The notes: a model not told the origin generated them from the sequence alone. 64,000 nt of DNA from Roseovarius sp. EL26 (GCF_900327775.1 NZ_OUMZ01000001.1:1-64000), one strand, 5' to 3'; shown: positions 45,003-54,025, counted from the stretch's first letter. Program-made: numbers and translations.

Positions 45003-46088
45003 CTAGAAATCGGACATACCGGTTTGCGCCATTGCTATACTCAACTCTTTGCTAAGGACATGCCAGAGCTGATCCAATCCAGCGGCTCCACCAGCCCCAA
45101 TTGCGAACTGCAAGGTGCGGCCGAAAAAGGTAAAATCGGCCCCAGACAAAAGGCATTTCAATACATCTTCGCCAGAGTGTAACCCACTATCGTAGAAGAT
45201 AGGAAAGCCCTCGCCGACAGCGGCGCGGATTTGTGGCAAAAGAGTAAAGGGCGCCGGAGCACTTTCCAATTGGCGTGCACCGTGGCTTGAGACCTGAATG
45301 GCATCAACGCCATGTTCCTTGAGAGTCACGGCGTCTTCGACATCTAGAACCCCTTTGACCACCAGATTGCCGGGCCAAGCGTCGCGCAGGCGCGCCAATG
45401 TTTGCCAGTCCGCTTTGGCGCGACTTTCAGAACGGTCAAACGTATAGCCATCCATCAAGAAGTTGGCCATTTGAGGTTTGCCTTTGAAAAGCGTTTCTAG
45501 AGACCATCTTGGGTGAAGGGCGAAGTCGATGAATTGTCGCGGACCGATGCGGAAGGGCATTTTGAAGCCATGGCGCAATTCGCGGGGGCGGCGGCCGACC
45601 TCGGGCACGTCAACGGTGAGCACGAGGGTTTGATAACCGGCGGCCTTGGCGCGCTCGACCAACTTGAAAGTGCCGGTGCCATCCCCACTAAAATACAGCT
45701 GAAACCAAGCGTTTCCCTCCGCTGCATCGATGAGGGTTTCCATCGGTGTTGAAGCCACGGTTGAAACACCCAACGGCACCGAATAGCGCGCAGCTAGGCG
45801 GGCCAGCATCAGATCAGCGCCGGGCGCGGATAGGTTGCACATCCCCATTGGCGCGATCCCAAAAGGACGTTGCGTGGGTACACCGAAAACCGATGTGGCA
45901 AGTGATCGATCACTGACATCCTTGAGGATGCGTGGGCGCAGTGTCATCGCATCGAGTGCTGCGCGGTTGCGGTTGGCCCCGGTTTCAGCGCCCGCCGCAC
46001 CGTCGATATAGTCGAACACCATCCATGGCAGCCGCCGCCGCGCCAGTCTTCGGGCGTCGGCGACGCTATGGATGGCTGCTGCGGCCAT
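45003..46088 (-). CDS. FMN-dependent alpha-hydroxy acid dehydrogenase, candidate sulfolactate dehydrogenase
   Basis: The 361-residue protein belongs to the lactate dehydrogenase/glycolate oxidase FMN family: FDYIDGAAGAE at residue 26, PMGMCNLSAPGADLMLARLA, the LVVKGVL lysine, the catalytic histidine in QVSSHGARQLE and the FMN phosphate site SGADFTFFGR. The family motif SNHGGRQLD is altered to SSHGARQLE, which could reflect a charged sulfonate substrate. It is the last gene of the DHPS operon and shares TGATG with comE, so oxidation of sulfolactate to sulfopyruvate (the SlcD step) is the likely role. L-lactate dehydrogenase activity is the alternative. Confidence 0.82.
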   Translation of the reverse strand: MAAAAIHSVADARRLARRRLPWMVFDYIDGAAGAETGANRNRAALDAMTLRPRILKDVSDRSLATSVFGVPTQRPFGIAPMGMCNLSAPGADLMLARLAARYSVPLGVSTVASTPMETLIDAAEGNAWFQLYFSGDGTGTFKLVERAKAAGYQTLVLTVDVPEVGRRPRELRHGFKMPFRIGPRQFIDFALHPRWSLETLFKGKPQMANFLMDGYTFDRSESRAKADWQTLARLRDAWPGNLVVKGVLDVEDAVTLKEHGVDAIQVSSHGARQLESAPAPFTLLPQIRAAVGEGFPIFYDSGLHSGEDVLKCLLSGADFTFFGRTLQFAIGAGGAAGLDQLWHVLSKELSIAMAQTGMSDF

Positions 46089-46642
46089 CAGGCGCTGACG
46101 GCTTTCATAAAGCGGTCGCGGATGATCACCGGATCCATCGTGATGACGGGGTGTTTGGCATTGCCGCTGTCACATTTCACCACGATGATGGTCATCTGTT
46201 TGCTGTCGAGCGCGGCTTGCAGGGTGGCACCCGTATCTTTGCCTTCGCAGGTGATAACGTGTTCGCATCCGCAGGCTTTGGCGACCTCTTCAAGCCGGGT
46301 TTTCTTGCCCGCGTAAGTTGGTTGATCGCCGGTAGACCCATATGAGCCATTGTCGATCAGCAACAGGATGAAGTTATCAGCGACGTTATTAGCGATGGTT
46401 GGCAAGGTGCCGAGGTTGGTCAGGACCGAGCCGTCGCCGTCAATCGCGATCACGGGTTTGGGTTGTGCCAGTGCCAGCCCCAGCCCGATGGAGGACGAAA
46501 GGCCCATGGTGCCGAGCATGTAGAAATTGGTTGGCTGGTCATCGATGGCGTGCAGTTCCTGCGATGGGATGCCGATGTTGCAGATTACCAGCTGGTCACG
46601 CAGGATCGGAGCGATGTCTTTGAGAATTTCTGAACGGATCAT
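46088..46642 (-). CDS. comE: Sulfopyruvate decarboxylase subunit beta
   Basis: The 184-residue protein is the thiamin-diphosphate-binding half of sulfopyruvate decarboxylase: MLGTMGLSSSIGLGLALAQ and the ThDP/Mg motif IDGDGSVLTNLGTLPTIAN, with LLLIDNGSYGSTGDQ. With ComD it converts 3-sulfopyruvate to sulfoacetaldehyde and carbon dioxide. The ATG at 46642 overlaps the comD stop in ATGA, which fixes the start. Confidence 0.93.
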   Translation of the reverse strand: MIRSEILKDIAPILRDQLVICNIGIPSQELHAIDDQPTNFYMLGTMGLSSSIGLGLALAQPKPVIAIDGDGSVLTNLGTLPTIANNVADNFILLLIDNGSYGSTGDQPTYAGKKTRLEEVAKACGCEHVITCEGKDTGATLQAALDSKQMTIIVVKCDSGNAKHPVITMDPVIIRDRFMKAVSA

Positions 46643-47145
46643 TGGTCTCCGTAGCCTCCCCAGAAGTTGGCGTCGGTCAGGATTGCGACGGGTTTGTTGC
46701 ACATGAAGGTGTATTTGAGGATCGCATCGAGTTCTTTCACATCGGATTCGTTATGGAAATGATATGTCGGGATGTTCATCTGGGCCAATAGCGCCTTGGT
46801 GTGCACAGCCATTTCCACCTGACAGGCGACCGGCTCGCGCAGCTCACCACGGTACGAGATCAGCATTGGCAGTGGCATGCGGTAATATTGAATCAGGGTT
46901 GCCAAAGTGTTGATTGTCACGCCAATGGCCGTGTTTTGCATGATGATGGCCGGGCGTTTGCCACCCATGAACGCTCCAGCGCAGAGCCCCATGCCTTCGT
47001 CTTCTTTATTGGATGGCACGTGGTGGATCTCAGGGCGCGCATCGATTTCATCAATCACTCCTGCCAATTGTTTACACGGCACAGTGGTGATGAACGAAAC
47101 ATCGTTGGCGACAAGATCATCAGTGATCTTCTTGTCGATATTCAT
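46639..47145 (-). CDS. comD: Sulfopyruvate decarboxylase subunit alpha
   Basis: The 168-residue protein is the pyrimidine-binding half of the same enzyme, with TVPCKQLAGVIDEIDARPEIHHVPSNKEDEGMGLCAGAFMGGKRP spread over residues 20-65 (the conserved glutamate is in NKEDEG) and ALLAQMNIPTYHF. ComD and ComE are normally separate chains in this family, and here they overlap by four bases. It follows the usp gene. Confidence 0.93.
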   Translation of the reverse strand: MNIDKKITDDLVANDVSFITTVPCKQLAGVIDEIDARPEIHHVPSNKEDEGMGLCAGAFMGGKRPAIIMQNTAIGVTINTLATLIQYYRMPLPMLISYRGELREPVACQVEMAVHTKALLAQMNIPTYHFHNESDVKELDAILKYTFMCNKPVAILTDANFWGGYGDQ

Positions 47146-47186
47146 TTCGGATTTCCTTTAGTTGTTTGGCGCAGAATACGCAGCAA

Positions 47187-47600
47187 TTAAGAGTCGTCAC
47201 GTTGAACATGTACGGCGCAGGGCGCGTGGCGTACAACCCGGCTGGCAGAGGAGCCGAGAAAGTAATCGCTCAGCCCCGGTTTATGAGAGCCAATGACGAT
47301 GCAATCAACGCCGTTTGCCGTGGCATAATCAATGATCGTGCGTGCGGCATGTCCCTTGGTGATCTTGGGCGTGATATTGTCGATGCCCTTGAGTTTCTCT
47401 TTCAGCAACGCTTCGGATTTTGCATAGGCCGCCTTGATCACGTCCTCATCCATATAAACGCTTGCGGTTCCCTGAGGCGCTTCGTGAACGTGAAATGCGA
47501 TGATCTCGCCCCCGTCGTTGCGCAACGCTTCTGCAATCTGCAGTGTTTTTGGGGAAAGATCATGGTCCAGTGCCATGGCGACAAGTATCTTGTTGTACAT
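47187..47600 (-). CDS. Universal stress protein
   Basis: The 137-residue protein is a single-domain UspA-type protein: MYNKILVAMALDHD start, AFHVHEAPQ, and the ATP-binding GSHKPGLSDYFLGSSASRVVRHAPCAVHV at the C-terminus (G-x2-G-x9-GS pattern). It lies inside the DHPS operon between hpsP and comD. A regulatory or stress role tied to growth on the sulfonate is inferred from position. Confidence 0.9.
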   Translation of the reverse strand: MYNKILVAMALDHDLSPKTLQIAEALRNDGGEIIAFHVHEAPQGTASVYMDEDVIKAAYAKSEALLKEKLKGIDNITPKITKGHAARTIIDYATANGVDCIVIGSHKPGLSDYFLGSSASRVVRHAPCAVHVQRDDS

Positions 47601-47628
47601 TTTGCTTCTCCTGCGGGGCGTTAGCGGT

Positions 47629-48609
47629 TTACGCCCATGGGTCCAGTATGATTTTGGGGGCAGATACGAGGCCAGATTTCAAATTCTGAAAGGCCATAGC
47701 GCCATCTGCTAAAGAACGTGTTTCAAACCAATCAAGCGCTCCAAGGCGGCCATCAAAAATCGCCTGCGCCGTGTCGCGAAAATCCTGATCAGTGTAGGTG
47801 TAGGTGCCGATGAAGGTGATCTCTTGCAGGGTCAGGCGGCGCACGTCGATCCCGCCCGCATCTTCGCCCAACCCGACATGGGCAATGGCCCCACCGGGTT
47901 CCGCCAGTTCTGAGGCCTTGGCGCGAGTCGCCGCAAAACCAACAGCATCAATCACGATATTGAACGTCTCTGTAGTGTCAGCAACCGCTACCTGCTGACA
48001 GGTGTCGGTCAAGAAGGCCCGGCGTGCTGAATTGGGTTCGATGATGGTGACGTCTTCAATCTCCATGGCCTTGAGCGCCAGCGCGGCGGCCAGTCCGATA
48101 GCACCTCCACCGATCACCAAGGCGCGACGCTCTGATTGGGGATGCAGGGTGTCCAACACCAAGCGAGCGGCATGCCAGCTTACCGCCAATGGTTCAGCCA
48201 AAGCCGCTTTTGAAAGTGGTACATCTTCTGGCACGGTGACCAGATTGCGATCCGGCATGGCGAGGTATTGCGCAAATGCCCCCTCGCGCGGGGGCATCGA
48301 GATGATCTGGCGGGTTTTGCACAGATTTTGCCGCCCGTTTTTGCAGGCTGGACACGTCTGGCATGTCACCAGCGGATTGACGGTCACACGACGACCATCC
48401 TGTGCACCACCCTCAATGGTGCCAGCAGCCTCATGTCCCAGAATGAGCGGGGCTGGGCGGCGATTGTCGTGCCCAAGGTAGGCATGCATGTCCGAGCCGC
48501 AGATGCCGACCGCCTCGACCCGGATCAGAACCTCGTCATCATGTGGCTCCGCCTTGGCAACTTCGCGATAGCCGAGCTGTTGTTCACCGTCATAGATCAG
48601 GGCCTTCAT
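47629..48609 (-). CDS. hpsP: Zinc-type alcohol dehydrogenase, HpsP-like
   Basis: The 326-residue protein is a medium-chain dehydrogenase: catalytic zinc motif GICGSDMHAY and GHEAAGTIEG, structural zinc cysteines in CQTCPACKNGRQNLC, and the NAD-binding VIGGGAIGLAAAL near residue 165. In DHPS degraders HpsO and HpsP are proposed to interconvert the DHPS enantiomers through the 2-keto form so that the stereospecific HpsN can use both. The ATG at 48609 overlaps the hpsO stop in ATGA. The assignment as hpsP rests on operon order. Confidence 0.83.
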   Translation of the reverse strand: MKALIYDGEQQLGYREVAKAEPHDDEVLIRVEAVGICGSDMHAYLGHDNRRPAPLILGHEAAGTIEGGAQDGRRVTVNPLVTCQTCPACKNGRQNLCKTRQIISMPPREGAFAQYLAMPDRNLVTVPEDVPLSKAALAEPLAVSWHAARLVLDTLHPQSERRALVIGGGAIGLAAALALKAMEIEDVTIIEPNSARRAFLTDTCQQVAVADTTETFNIVIDAVGFAATRAKASELAEPGGAIAHVGLGEDAGGIDVRRLTLQEITFIGTYTYTDQDFRDTAQAIFDGRLGALDWFETRSLADGAMAFQNLKSGLVSAPKIILDPWA

Positions 48610-49370
48610 TTCGCTGTGAAACCCCCATCGACCATCAAGACCTGCCCTGTGACATAGGCGGATGCATCCGAGCATAGAAACAGCAAAGGCCCGTCGATGT
48701 CTTCCATCCGGCCATTGCGGCCAATGCAGGTTTGTGCTGCGTTTCGTTCTGCCCTGTCAGGATCGGCAAATACCGCCTCGGTCAGTTCGGTTGGGAAAAA
48801 GCCCGGGCCGATGGCATTTGCGGTGATACCTTGTGATGACCAAGCCTCGGCCATGGCGCGCGTGAGTTGTCCGATCCCGGCCTTTGACGCCCCATAGGCG
48901 ATGCCACCAGGAAAGGCGCGTGTGGTCTGGAGCGAGGCGAAGTTTACGACCCTACCCCAGCCCTTTGCCTGCATCGCAGGCACAAGCGCTTGCGTAAGGA
49001 AAAACGGTATCGTCAAGTTCAGGGCGAGGGTCTTGTCCCAGCCCTCAGCCGTCACGTCGTCTGCTGCCTCGCGCGTGTTCACGCCCGCCGCATGGATGAT
49101 GATATCTGGGGCACCGAAGGGTTTTGACACGGCATCAGCAAGAGCCGCGACTTTGGAGCGATCCGACAGATCTGCGACGGTATAAGCCATGGCATCCACG
49201 CCGACCTCATCGTGCAGTTTTTTTAATTCCTCGTCCCGGCGGGCGATGCCAACAACCTTTGCACCGCTGGCAGCAAGGGCCAAAACAGCCCGCCGCCCCA
49301 ACCCAGAGCTGGCACCGGTCACACAGGCCACCCGTCCGGTCAGATCAAAGAGTGCGCGAGGGTCATCCAT
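48606..49370 (-). CDS. hpsO: Short-chain dehydrogenase, HpsO-like
   Basis: The 254-residue protein is a classical SDR: TGASSGLGRR cofactor motif at residue 19, the NAG-equivalent HAAGVN, the catalytic serine in VNFASLQTT and YGASK with the catalytic Tyr and Lys. It starts eight bases before the hpsN stop. HpsO is the proposed DHPS 2-dehydrogenase. The SDR fold is certain, and the substrate follows from context. Confidence 0.85.
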   Translation of the reverse strand: MDDPRALFDLTGRVACVTGASSGLGRRAVLALAASGAKVVGIARRDEELKKLHDEVGVDAMAYTVADLSDRSKVAALADAVSKPFGAPDIIIHAAGVNTREAADDVTAEGWDKTLALNLTIPFFLTQALVPAMQAKGWGRVVNFASLQTTRAFPGGIAYGASKAGIGQLTRAMAEAWSSQGITANAIGPGFFPTELTEAVFADPDRAERNAAQTCIGRNGRMEDIDGPLLFLCSDASAYVTGQVLMVDGGFTAK

Positions 49371-50670
49371 CTGCAGTCAAATCGAAGGTTTCATCAGGGA
49401 AATACTTAGCCAGCCGAACATCCGCTGCACGCGCATGCCCCTCCATACCTTCAAGGCGCGCAATACGAGCTGTAGCTTCGGCAACAGGCTTGGCTCCTTC
49501 GCGCGTAGCACGCTGCCAGGTTACGATTTTCATGTATTTATGCACGCTCAGGCCTCCGGTGTAGCTCGCAGCGCCCGAGGTTGGCAAAACGTGATTGGTT
49601 CCGGTTGCCTTGTCGCCAAAGGAGACGGTTGTTTCTTCCCCCAAAAACAACGAACCATAGCAGGTCAATCGGTCCAACCACCATTCCAAGTCATCGGCCT
49701 GCACCGTCAGGTGCTCTGGGGCATAGTCGTCCGAGGTGGCGGCCATCTCCTCGCGGTCAGCACATAAGATCACTTCGGCATAGTCACGCCAAGCGGCACC
49801 TGCGTTTTCGCGGTTTACATCAGGAAGATCGTTAATCAGTTCCGGGACAAGTTCCATCACTTTTTCCGCAAGCTCCCGGTTGTCGGTGACAAGCCAGACA
49901 GGTGAATTGTACCCATGCTCGGCCTGGCTCACCAGATCGGTAGCTACAATATGCGCATCGGCAGCCTTATCAGCAAGGATCAGGCTGTCGGTTGGCCCCG
50001 CAATCATATCAATCCCGACACGGCCAAATAGAATCCGTTTCGCCTCAGCCACAAACTGATTACCGGGGCCAACAAGGATGTTGGCCTTGGGCAGGCCAAA
50101 CAGACCGAAGGTCATCGCCGCGACACCCTGAACACCGCCCATAGCTAAAATCTTGTCCGCGCCACAGATATGCGCGGCGTAGACGATCGCTGGCGCAACA
50201 CCGACATCGGGGCGTGGCGGCGAACAGGCCGTGATATGGCGACAACCCGCAACCTTGGCAGTCGTAACCGTCATGATCGCGCTGGCGATGTGGCTGTATC
50301 GCCCGCCCGGCACATAGCAACCTGCGGCATCCACTGGGATTGCCTTTTGCCCTGCGATCATCCCCGGCACGATCTCCAGCTCCACGTCTGAGACGGTTGC
50401 CTTTTGCGTCTGGGCAAAACGTTTGACGTTGTCATGGGCAAACTGAATGTCACGCTTAAGCTTGTCCGGCACCAAAGCGCTGGCGGCCTCGATCTCTTCG
50501 GGTGAGAGAAGAATAGCACCTTCGTACTGGTCAAACTTCTTGGCATACTCCAATGCCTTGGCATCGCCACCCGCTTCGATATCAGTAAGGATCGTCTTTA
50601 CGGTGGCGTGCACTTCTGAGGCGTCAGAAGCAGAGGTCAGGCTGGCCTTTTTCAGGTATTCACGGGTCAT
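49363..50670 (-). CDS. hpsN: Sulfopropanediol 3-dehydrogenase HpsN
   Basis: The 435-residue protein has the histidinol dehydrogenase fold with its zinc and catalytic residues: GPGNQFVAEAKR, SQAEHGYNSPVWLV (Gln and His ligands), DDYAPEHL (Asp and the catalytic Glu-His) and GGLSVHKYMK (His ligand). Its TRAP and ComDE neighbours identify it as HpsN, which oxidises R-DHPS in two NAD-dependent steps to R-sulfolactate, rather than as a histidine biosynthesis enzyme. It starts 15 bases after the TRAP large subunit. Confidence 0.92.
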   Translation of the reverse strand: MTREYLKKASLTSASDASEVHATVKTILTDIEAGGDAKALEYAKKFDQYEGAILLSPEEIEAASALVPDKLKRDIQFAHDNVKRFAQTQKATVSDVELEIVPGMIAGQKAIPVDAAGCYVPGGRYSHIASAIMTVTTAKVAGCRHITACSPPRPDVGVAPAIVYAAHICGADKILAMGGVQGVAAMTFGLFGLPKANILVGPGNQFVAEAKRILFGRVGIDMIAGPTDSLILADKAADAHIVATDLVSQAEHGYNSPVWLVTDNRELAEKVMELVPELINDLPDVNRENAGAAWRDYAEVILCADREEMAATSDDYAPEHLTVQADDLEWWLDRLTCYGSLFLGEETTVSFGDKATGTNHVLPTSGAASYTGGLSVHKYMKIVTWQRATREGAKPVAEATARIARLEGMEGHARAADVRLAKYFPDETFDLTADG

Positions 50671-50685
50671 TCGGTTGAGATCCTA

Positions 50686-52014
50686 TTATTTATAGATATC
50701 AGGAAGGAAGGTTGTCGACAGTGCGGGCACGTAGGCGATCATTAGGACCACAACGAACATACACAAGACGAATGGAACAGCGCGTGCGGCGATCTTGAGG
50801 ATAGATTCACCCGTTATCCCCGACACCACGAACAAATTCAGCCCAAGGGGTGGCGTGATGAACCCGACACCCAGGGCAGTGATCATCATGATGCAGAACT
50901 GAATTTCGTTCATGCCAATGTTGTCTGCCAGCGGTTTGAGGATGGGCGCCAAGATAACGATGTTCGGCGTTGTTTCCATCACACAGCCCGCGGCGATCAG
51001 AATACCGATCATCAGCAAGATGAGCAGCCAAGGCTCGTTGGTCAGAGACGTGACCGAGGTGACAAAACCCTGAGGCACTCCCATGATGGCCAGCGCTTCC
51101 GCCAAGGGGGCCGAGAAGGCAATAATGGGAAGGATCACACCGTTGACTTTGGCCGAGCTGACCAGCATCGCCGGGAAATCAGCCAGTTTGAGCGTGCCGA
51201 GAACAAACCCCATGATGATAGTAACCACAACGGCTGTTGCACCGGCTTCGGTGGGGGTCAGACGCCCCGAGAAGATACCGTAGAAGATGATGCCTGGCAC
51301 GATGAAGGCATACCAACCAGATTTCAGTGCGCGGCCCAGATTGGAGAACCATTCGCTGGCAGTGAGCATGCCACCACCCTCGTACAGGTAGATGCGATTG
51401 ACGATCAGGTTTGTGATCAGGATCGCGAGCAAAATGGCAAGGCCGGGGATTAGGGCCGCCAAGAAAAGCGTAGACGCCGATATCCCCAACACAAGACCAA
51501 TAATGATGTAGGCAATCGAAGGTGGAATAAGGATGCCCGTACAGGCGCCCGCCGCCACCAACGCGCAAGCATAGGGACGTGGATAACCGCTCTCAACAAG
51601 GCGGTCGATAGTCATCCGTCCCACAGCAGCGGCCCCCGCCGCGTCAGAGCCCGAGATCGCCGCGAACATGCCGCAGACCAAAACAGTCGCAGAACCAAAT
51701 CCCCCCTTGGCAAAGCAGGTTAGCGCCTCGGCCACGTCAAGAAACTTGCGCGATAACCCCGTTCGAACGAGAACATCACCGGTCAAGATAAACAAGGGAA
51801 CCGCAGTCAGGGCAAAGGCGTCGATGCCAGAAAAAAGGCTTTCGCCGACAAGGCTGAGAGGCAGATCGCCGGACATGACCAGCATGGTGATAGCTGCAGT
51901 GCCAATGGCAGCCCAGACCGGCACAGCTAGCGCTATTAGCGCCACAAACATGATGACTGGCAGATAAAAATCCCAGCCCAATTCAACGGTTTGATTGAGT
52001 GTATTCCAAAGCAT
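50686..52014 (-). CDS. hpsM: TRAP transporter large permease (DctM type)
   Basis: The 442-residue protein has about 12 to 13 membrane segments and DctM cues such as VPLFILTGDVLVRTGLSRKFLDVAEAL, ISGSDAAGAAAVGRMTIDRLVESGYPRPYACALVAA in the early region, ILIPPSIAYIIIGLV and GVGFITPPLGLNLFV near the C-terminus. It forms the sodium-driven channel of the TRAP system and follows the DctQ gene by ten bases. The symbol follows the hpsKLM naming used in other Roseobacters and rests on context. Confidence 0.93.
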   Translation of the reverse strand: MLWNTLNQTVELGWDFYLPVIMFVALIALAVPVWAAIGTAAITMLVMSGDLPLSLVGESLFSGIDAFALTAVPLFILTGDVLVRTGLSRKFLDVAEALTCFAKGGFGSATVLVCGMFAAISGSDAAGAAAVGRMTIDRLVESGYPRPYACALVAAGACTGILIPPSIAYIIIGLVLGISASTLFLAALIPGLAILLAILITNLIVNRIYLYEGGGMLTASEWFSNLGRALKSGWYAFIVPGIIFYGIFSGRLTPTEAGATAVVVTIIMGFVLGTLKLADFPAMLVSSAKVNGVILPIIAFSAPLAEALAIMGVPQGFVTSVTSLTNEPWLLILLMIGILIAAGCVMETTPNIVILAPILKPLADNIGMNEIQFCIMMITALGVGFITPPLGLNLFVVSGITGESILKIAARAVPFVLCMFVVVLMIAYVPALSTTFLPDIYK

Positions 52015-52024
52015 GATTTATTCC

Positions 52025-52537
52025 TCAATCAAACAATTTGTCGCCTTCGAAGACGGGGGTGCCGTCCCGGAGGGATTTGAAGTCACGAGCGAATGATTGG
52101 AGCAGACGCCAGATCATCAGGCCAAAGCCTGTAGGGACAGCCATCAGGAACCAAACCTTGGAGATCCGCAGACCATCGGTCACAGAGCCAAACTTGGCCG
52201 AGACATGCACGGCCTCATAGGACCAATAGAGCGCAATAACCGCGACAACGAACATCACCAGGTCGCCGAAGATATAGAGTAACGCTTTGGCACGGGGTGG
52301 GATGTAGTGCATGATCACATCAATGCGGATGTGAGCGCGTTCTTTGACCGCGGCGGCAGCCCCGATCCAAGCTAGGTAAATGAATGAATACCGTACAACC
52401 TCTTCGCCCCAGATCGAAGAATACGAGAAGATTTCTCGCCTTAAAACTTCGATGGCCATAGTGATCACAAGCATCACGTAAAAGATGAGAAGCAACCAAC
52501 GTTCTGCATCGCGGTCTATTCGGCGAAGTAAATTCAT
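52025..52537 (-). CDS. hpsL: TRAP transporter small permease (DctQ type)
   Basis: The 170-residue protein has four membrane segments and the DctQ signature around VVRYSFIYLAWIGAAAAVKERAHIRID (residues 44-70, with E and RxHI). It pairs with the DctM subunit downstream. It is separated from the binding-protein gene by a perfect stem-loop. Confidence 0.92.
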   Translation of the reverse strand: MNLLRRIDRDAERWLLLIFYVMLVITMAIEVLRREIFSYSSIWGEEVVRYSFIYLAWIGAAAAVKERAHIRIDVIMHYIPPRAKALLYIFGDLVMFVVAVIALYWSYEAVHVSAKFGSVTDGLRISKVWFLMAVPTGFGLMIWRLLQSFARDFKSLRDGTPVFEGDKLFD

Positions 52538-52573
52538 GTCTTTTCCATTCGTTGGGATATGGTCAGATCGGCG

Positions 52574-52612
52574 ATTTTATCGGGCACTCATGGTTTGAGT
52601 GCCCGATAAAAT
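52574..52612 (-). promoter_or_regulatory. Perfect 17-base stem-loop between TRAP genes
   Basis: The 17-base arm 52574-52590 pairs perfectly with 52596-52612 around a 5-base loop. It starts two bases after the stop of the DctP gene. No U-run follows on the minus strand, so it is more likely an mRNA-protecting or processing structure than a full terminator. Such an element would raise the amount of binding protein relative to permease. Confidence 0.75.
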
Positions 52613-52613
52613 T

Positions 52614-53762
52614 TTAGGCGTCGTGAACGTAGTATTTGCCTTGGGTACCTGCAGCTTCTTCCAGCTTGGCAAAGGCCTCCATCGAACCGGCCAGGTCGAC
52701 CTTGAACTCGTCCCATTCGGATCGTTGATACCCACCGGCCTCTTGCCATTCAGCAAGTTGATCTTCCGATAGCGAGTGGAATTCGACGCCCGCCTTGTTC
52801 AGTTCTGCCATCGCATATGCGCGCGCTGATGGTACTTTGGATAGGTTCTGGTGCGCGGTCATTTCGGATCCCCACATGACCCCTTCTTGCACATCGGCTG
52901 GCAAGGAGTTGAACCATTCGAGGTTACACGAATAAACTTGGCTGTCAGGCACGGCCTGTGTGAAGGTCACGTGGCTGAGGATATCTTTGAAGCCAAAGAC
53001 GTAAAGCGCTCCGACGGATGGATCGAGAGCATCAGCAACACCCTGTTTGATCGCTGATGGCGTTTCGCCCCAAGCAACCGGTGTCGGATTAGCACCAACC
53101 ATTCGGTAGTATTGTTGCAGCATTTTCGAGCCGGGAACCCGGAACTTTATGCCATCAAGATCGCCAGGGCTAAGGACTGCTCCGGCACCGCCTTTGCGCA
53201 CCGCGACGACGCGCGGGTCAATGTTGACGTAGAACAGAGCCTTGAAACCCGCCGCTTCGATTTTGGGGTGCACTTCGGCGTTCCAATGGTCCGAGTTTAC
53301 CAGATTGGTGAAGCGTTGGTTAGAACCACAAAGATATGGCATGTTGATAAGATCAACGGTCGAGGCAAACGGTGCAAAGTTTGATAGAGAATGCTGTGCT
53401 GCCTGGATGGTTCCACCCTGAACCTTTTGTACCAAAGAGCCACCCGCCCCAAGTTGTCCGCCCGGTGCCAGCTTGACGTAGACTTTGCCGTTGGTGGCGT
53501 TTTGAATATTTTCTTTCAGGTCCAATTGCATAATCGGATAGCTGCGCGAGGCTCCCAGCACATAGGCTGTGGCCAGCGTCATGATATGTGCGGCCGCCTT
53601 TTCGCGGTCGCGTTCTTCATTCGCGGTTTGCGCCGTAGCCTCGGACGACCAGAGCACACCGCCCGCCCCGGCCACCATCGCGGCAGTGAATGCCCCGCTT
53701 GATGTCAACTTTAGGAAATTACGGCGCGTCGCCGATGCGAGTTCCTTTTGATCTTTATCCAT
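52614..53762 (-). CDS. hpsK: TRAP transporter substrate-binding protein (DctP type)
   Basis: The 382-residue protein has a Tat signal (TRRNFLKLTSSGAF, cleavage near AATAQT at about residue 46) and the DctP fold, with SLSNFAPFASTVDLINMPYL, the ligand-pocket region VAVRKGGAGAVLSPGDLDGIKFRVPGSKMLQQ around residues 190-225 and PTPVAWGETPSAIKQGVADALDP. The Arg in the FRVPGS region is the usual carboxylate or sulfonate ligand in the family. DHPS is the likely substrate from the operon context. Confidence 0.92.
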   Translation of the reverse strand: MDKDQKELASATRRNFLKLTSSGAFTAAMVAGAGGVLWSSEATAQTANEERDREKAAAHIMTLATAYVLGASRSYPIMQLDLKENIQNATNGKVYVKLAPGGQLGAGGSLVQKVQGGTIQAAQHSLSNFAPFASTVDLINMPYLCGSNQRFTNLVNSDHWNAEVHPKIEAAGFKALFYVNIDPRVVAVRKGGAGAVLSPGDLDGIKFRVPGSKMLQQYYRMVGANPTPVAWGETPSAIKQGVADALDPSVGALYVFGFKDILSHVTFTQAVPDSQVYSCNLEWFNSLPADVQEGVMWGSEMTAHQNLSKVPSARAYAMAELNKAGVEFHSLSEDQLAEWQEAGGYQRSEWDEFKVDLAGSMEAFAKLEEAAGTQGKYYVHDA

Positions 53763-53784
53763 TTAACGTCCTCCCGATGGACCC

Positions 53785-53970
53785 TTAGCCGCCGTTCTTG
53801 TTTTTGCGGTCAGCTTCTTTTTTCAAAATTGCGACGACAAACAGGATCGACGCAGCGAACAGAACCAGCATTTCACCGACGTCACCCAAGAAAGCGCTTC
53901 CGGCAAAGGCCCCTAGCGCAACGTTTGTGAAATACACGATGAACACTGCAAGTGAGGCGGCAAGAAACAT
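53785..53970 (-). CDS. Small two-helix membrane protein leading the DHPS operon
   Basis: This 61-residue protein has two membrane helices (about residues 2-27 and 31-49) and a Lys-rich end (KKEADRKNKNGG). It reads from the operator side of the LacI regulator and is followed 22 bases later by the DctP gene, so it is the first gene of the operon. A GGAG lies about eight bases upstream of the ATG. I do not recognise a family; a small accessory of the TRAP system is possible. Confidence 0.65.
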   Translation of the reverse strand: MFLAASLAVFIVYFTNVALGAFAGSAFLGDVGEMLVLFAASILFVVAILKKEADRKNKNGG

Positions 53971-54002
53971 GGGTGAGGCTCCGTATTGAATCGGTTGCTC
54001 GT

Positions 54003-54020
54003 AATGTAAGCGCTTACATT
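54003..54020. promoter_or_regulatory. LacI-family operator 1
   Basis: AATGTAAGCGCTTACATT is a perfect 18-base palindrome with the central CG typical of LacI/GalR sites. It lies 33 bases upstream of the first operon gene and 87 bases upstream of the regulator start. Binding by the divergent regulator is inferred. Confidence 0.85.
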
Positions 54021-54025
54021 GCTAA

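Noticed and set aside
49363..50670. Histidinol dehydrogenase of histidine biosynthesis
   Set aside because: The fold and zinc residues fit, but the TRAP, HpsO/HpsP and ComDE neighbours point to HpsN.
52574..52612. Intrinsic terminator ending the dctP transcript
   Set aside because: The stem is perfect, but no U-run follows on the minus strand, so I list it as a stem-loop only.
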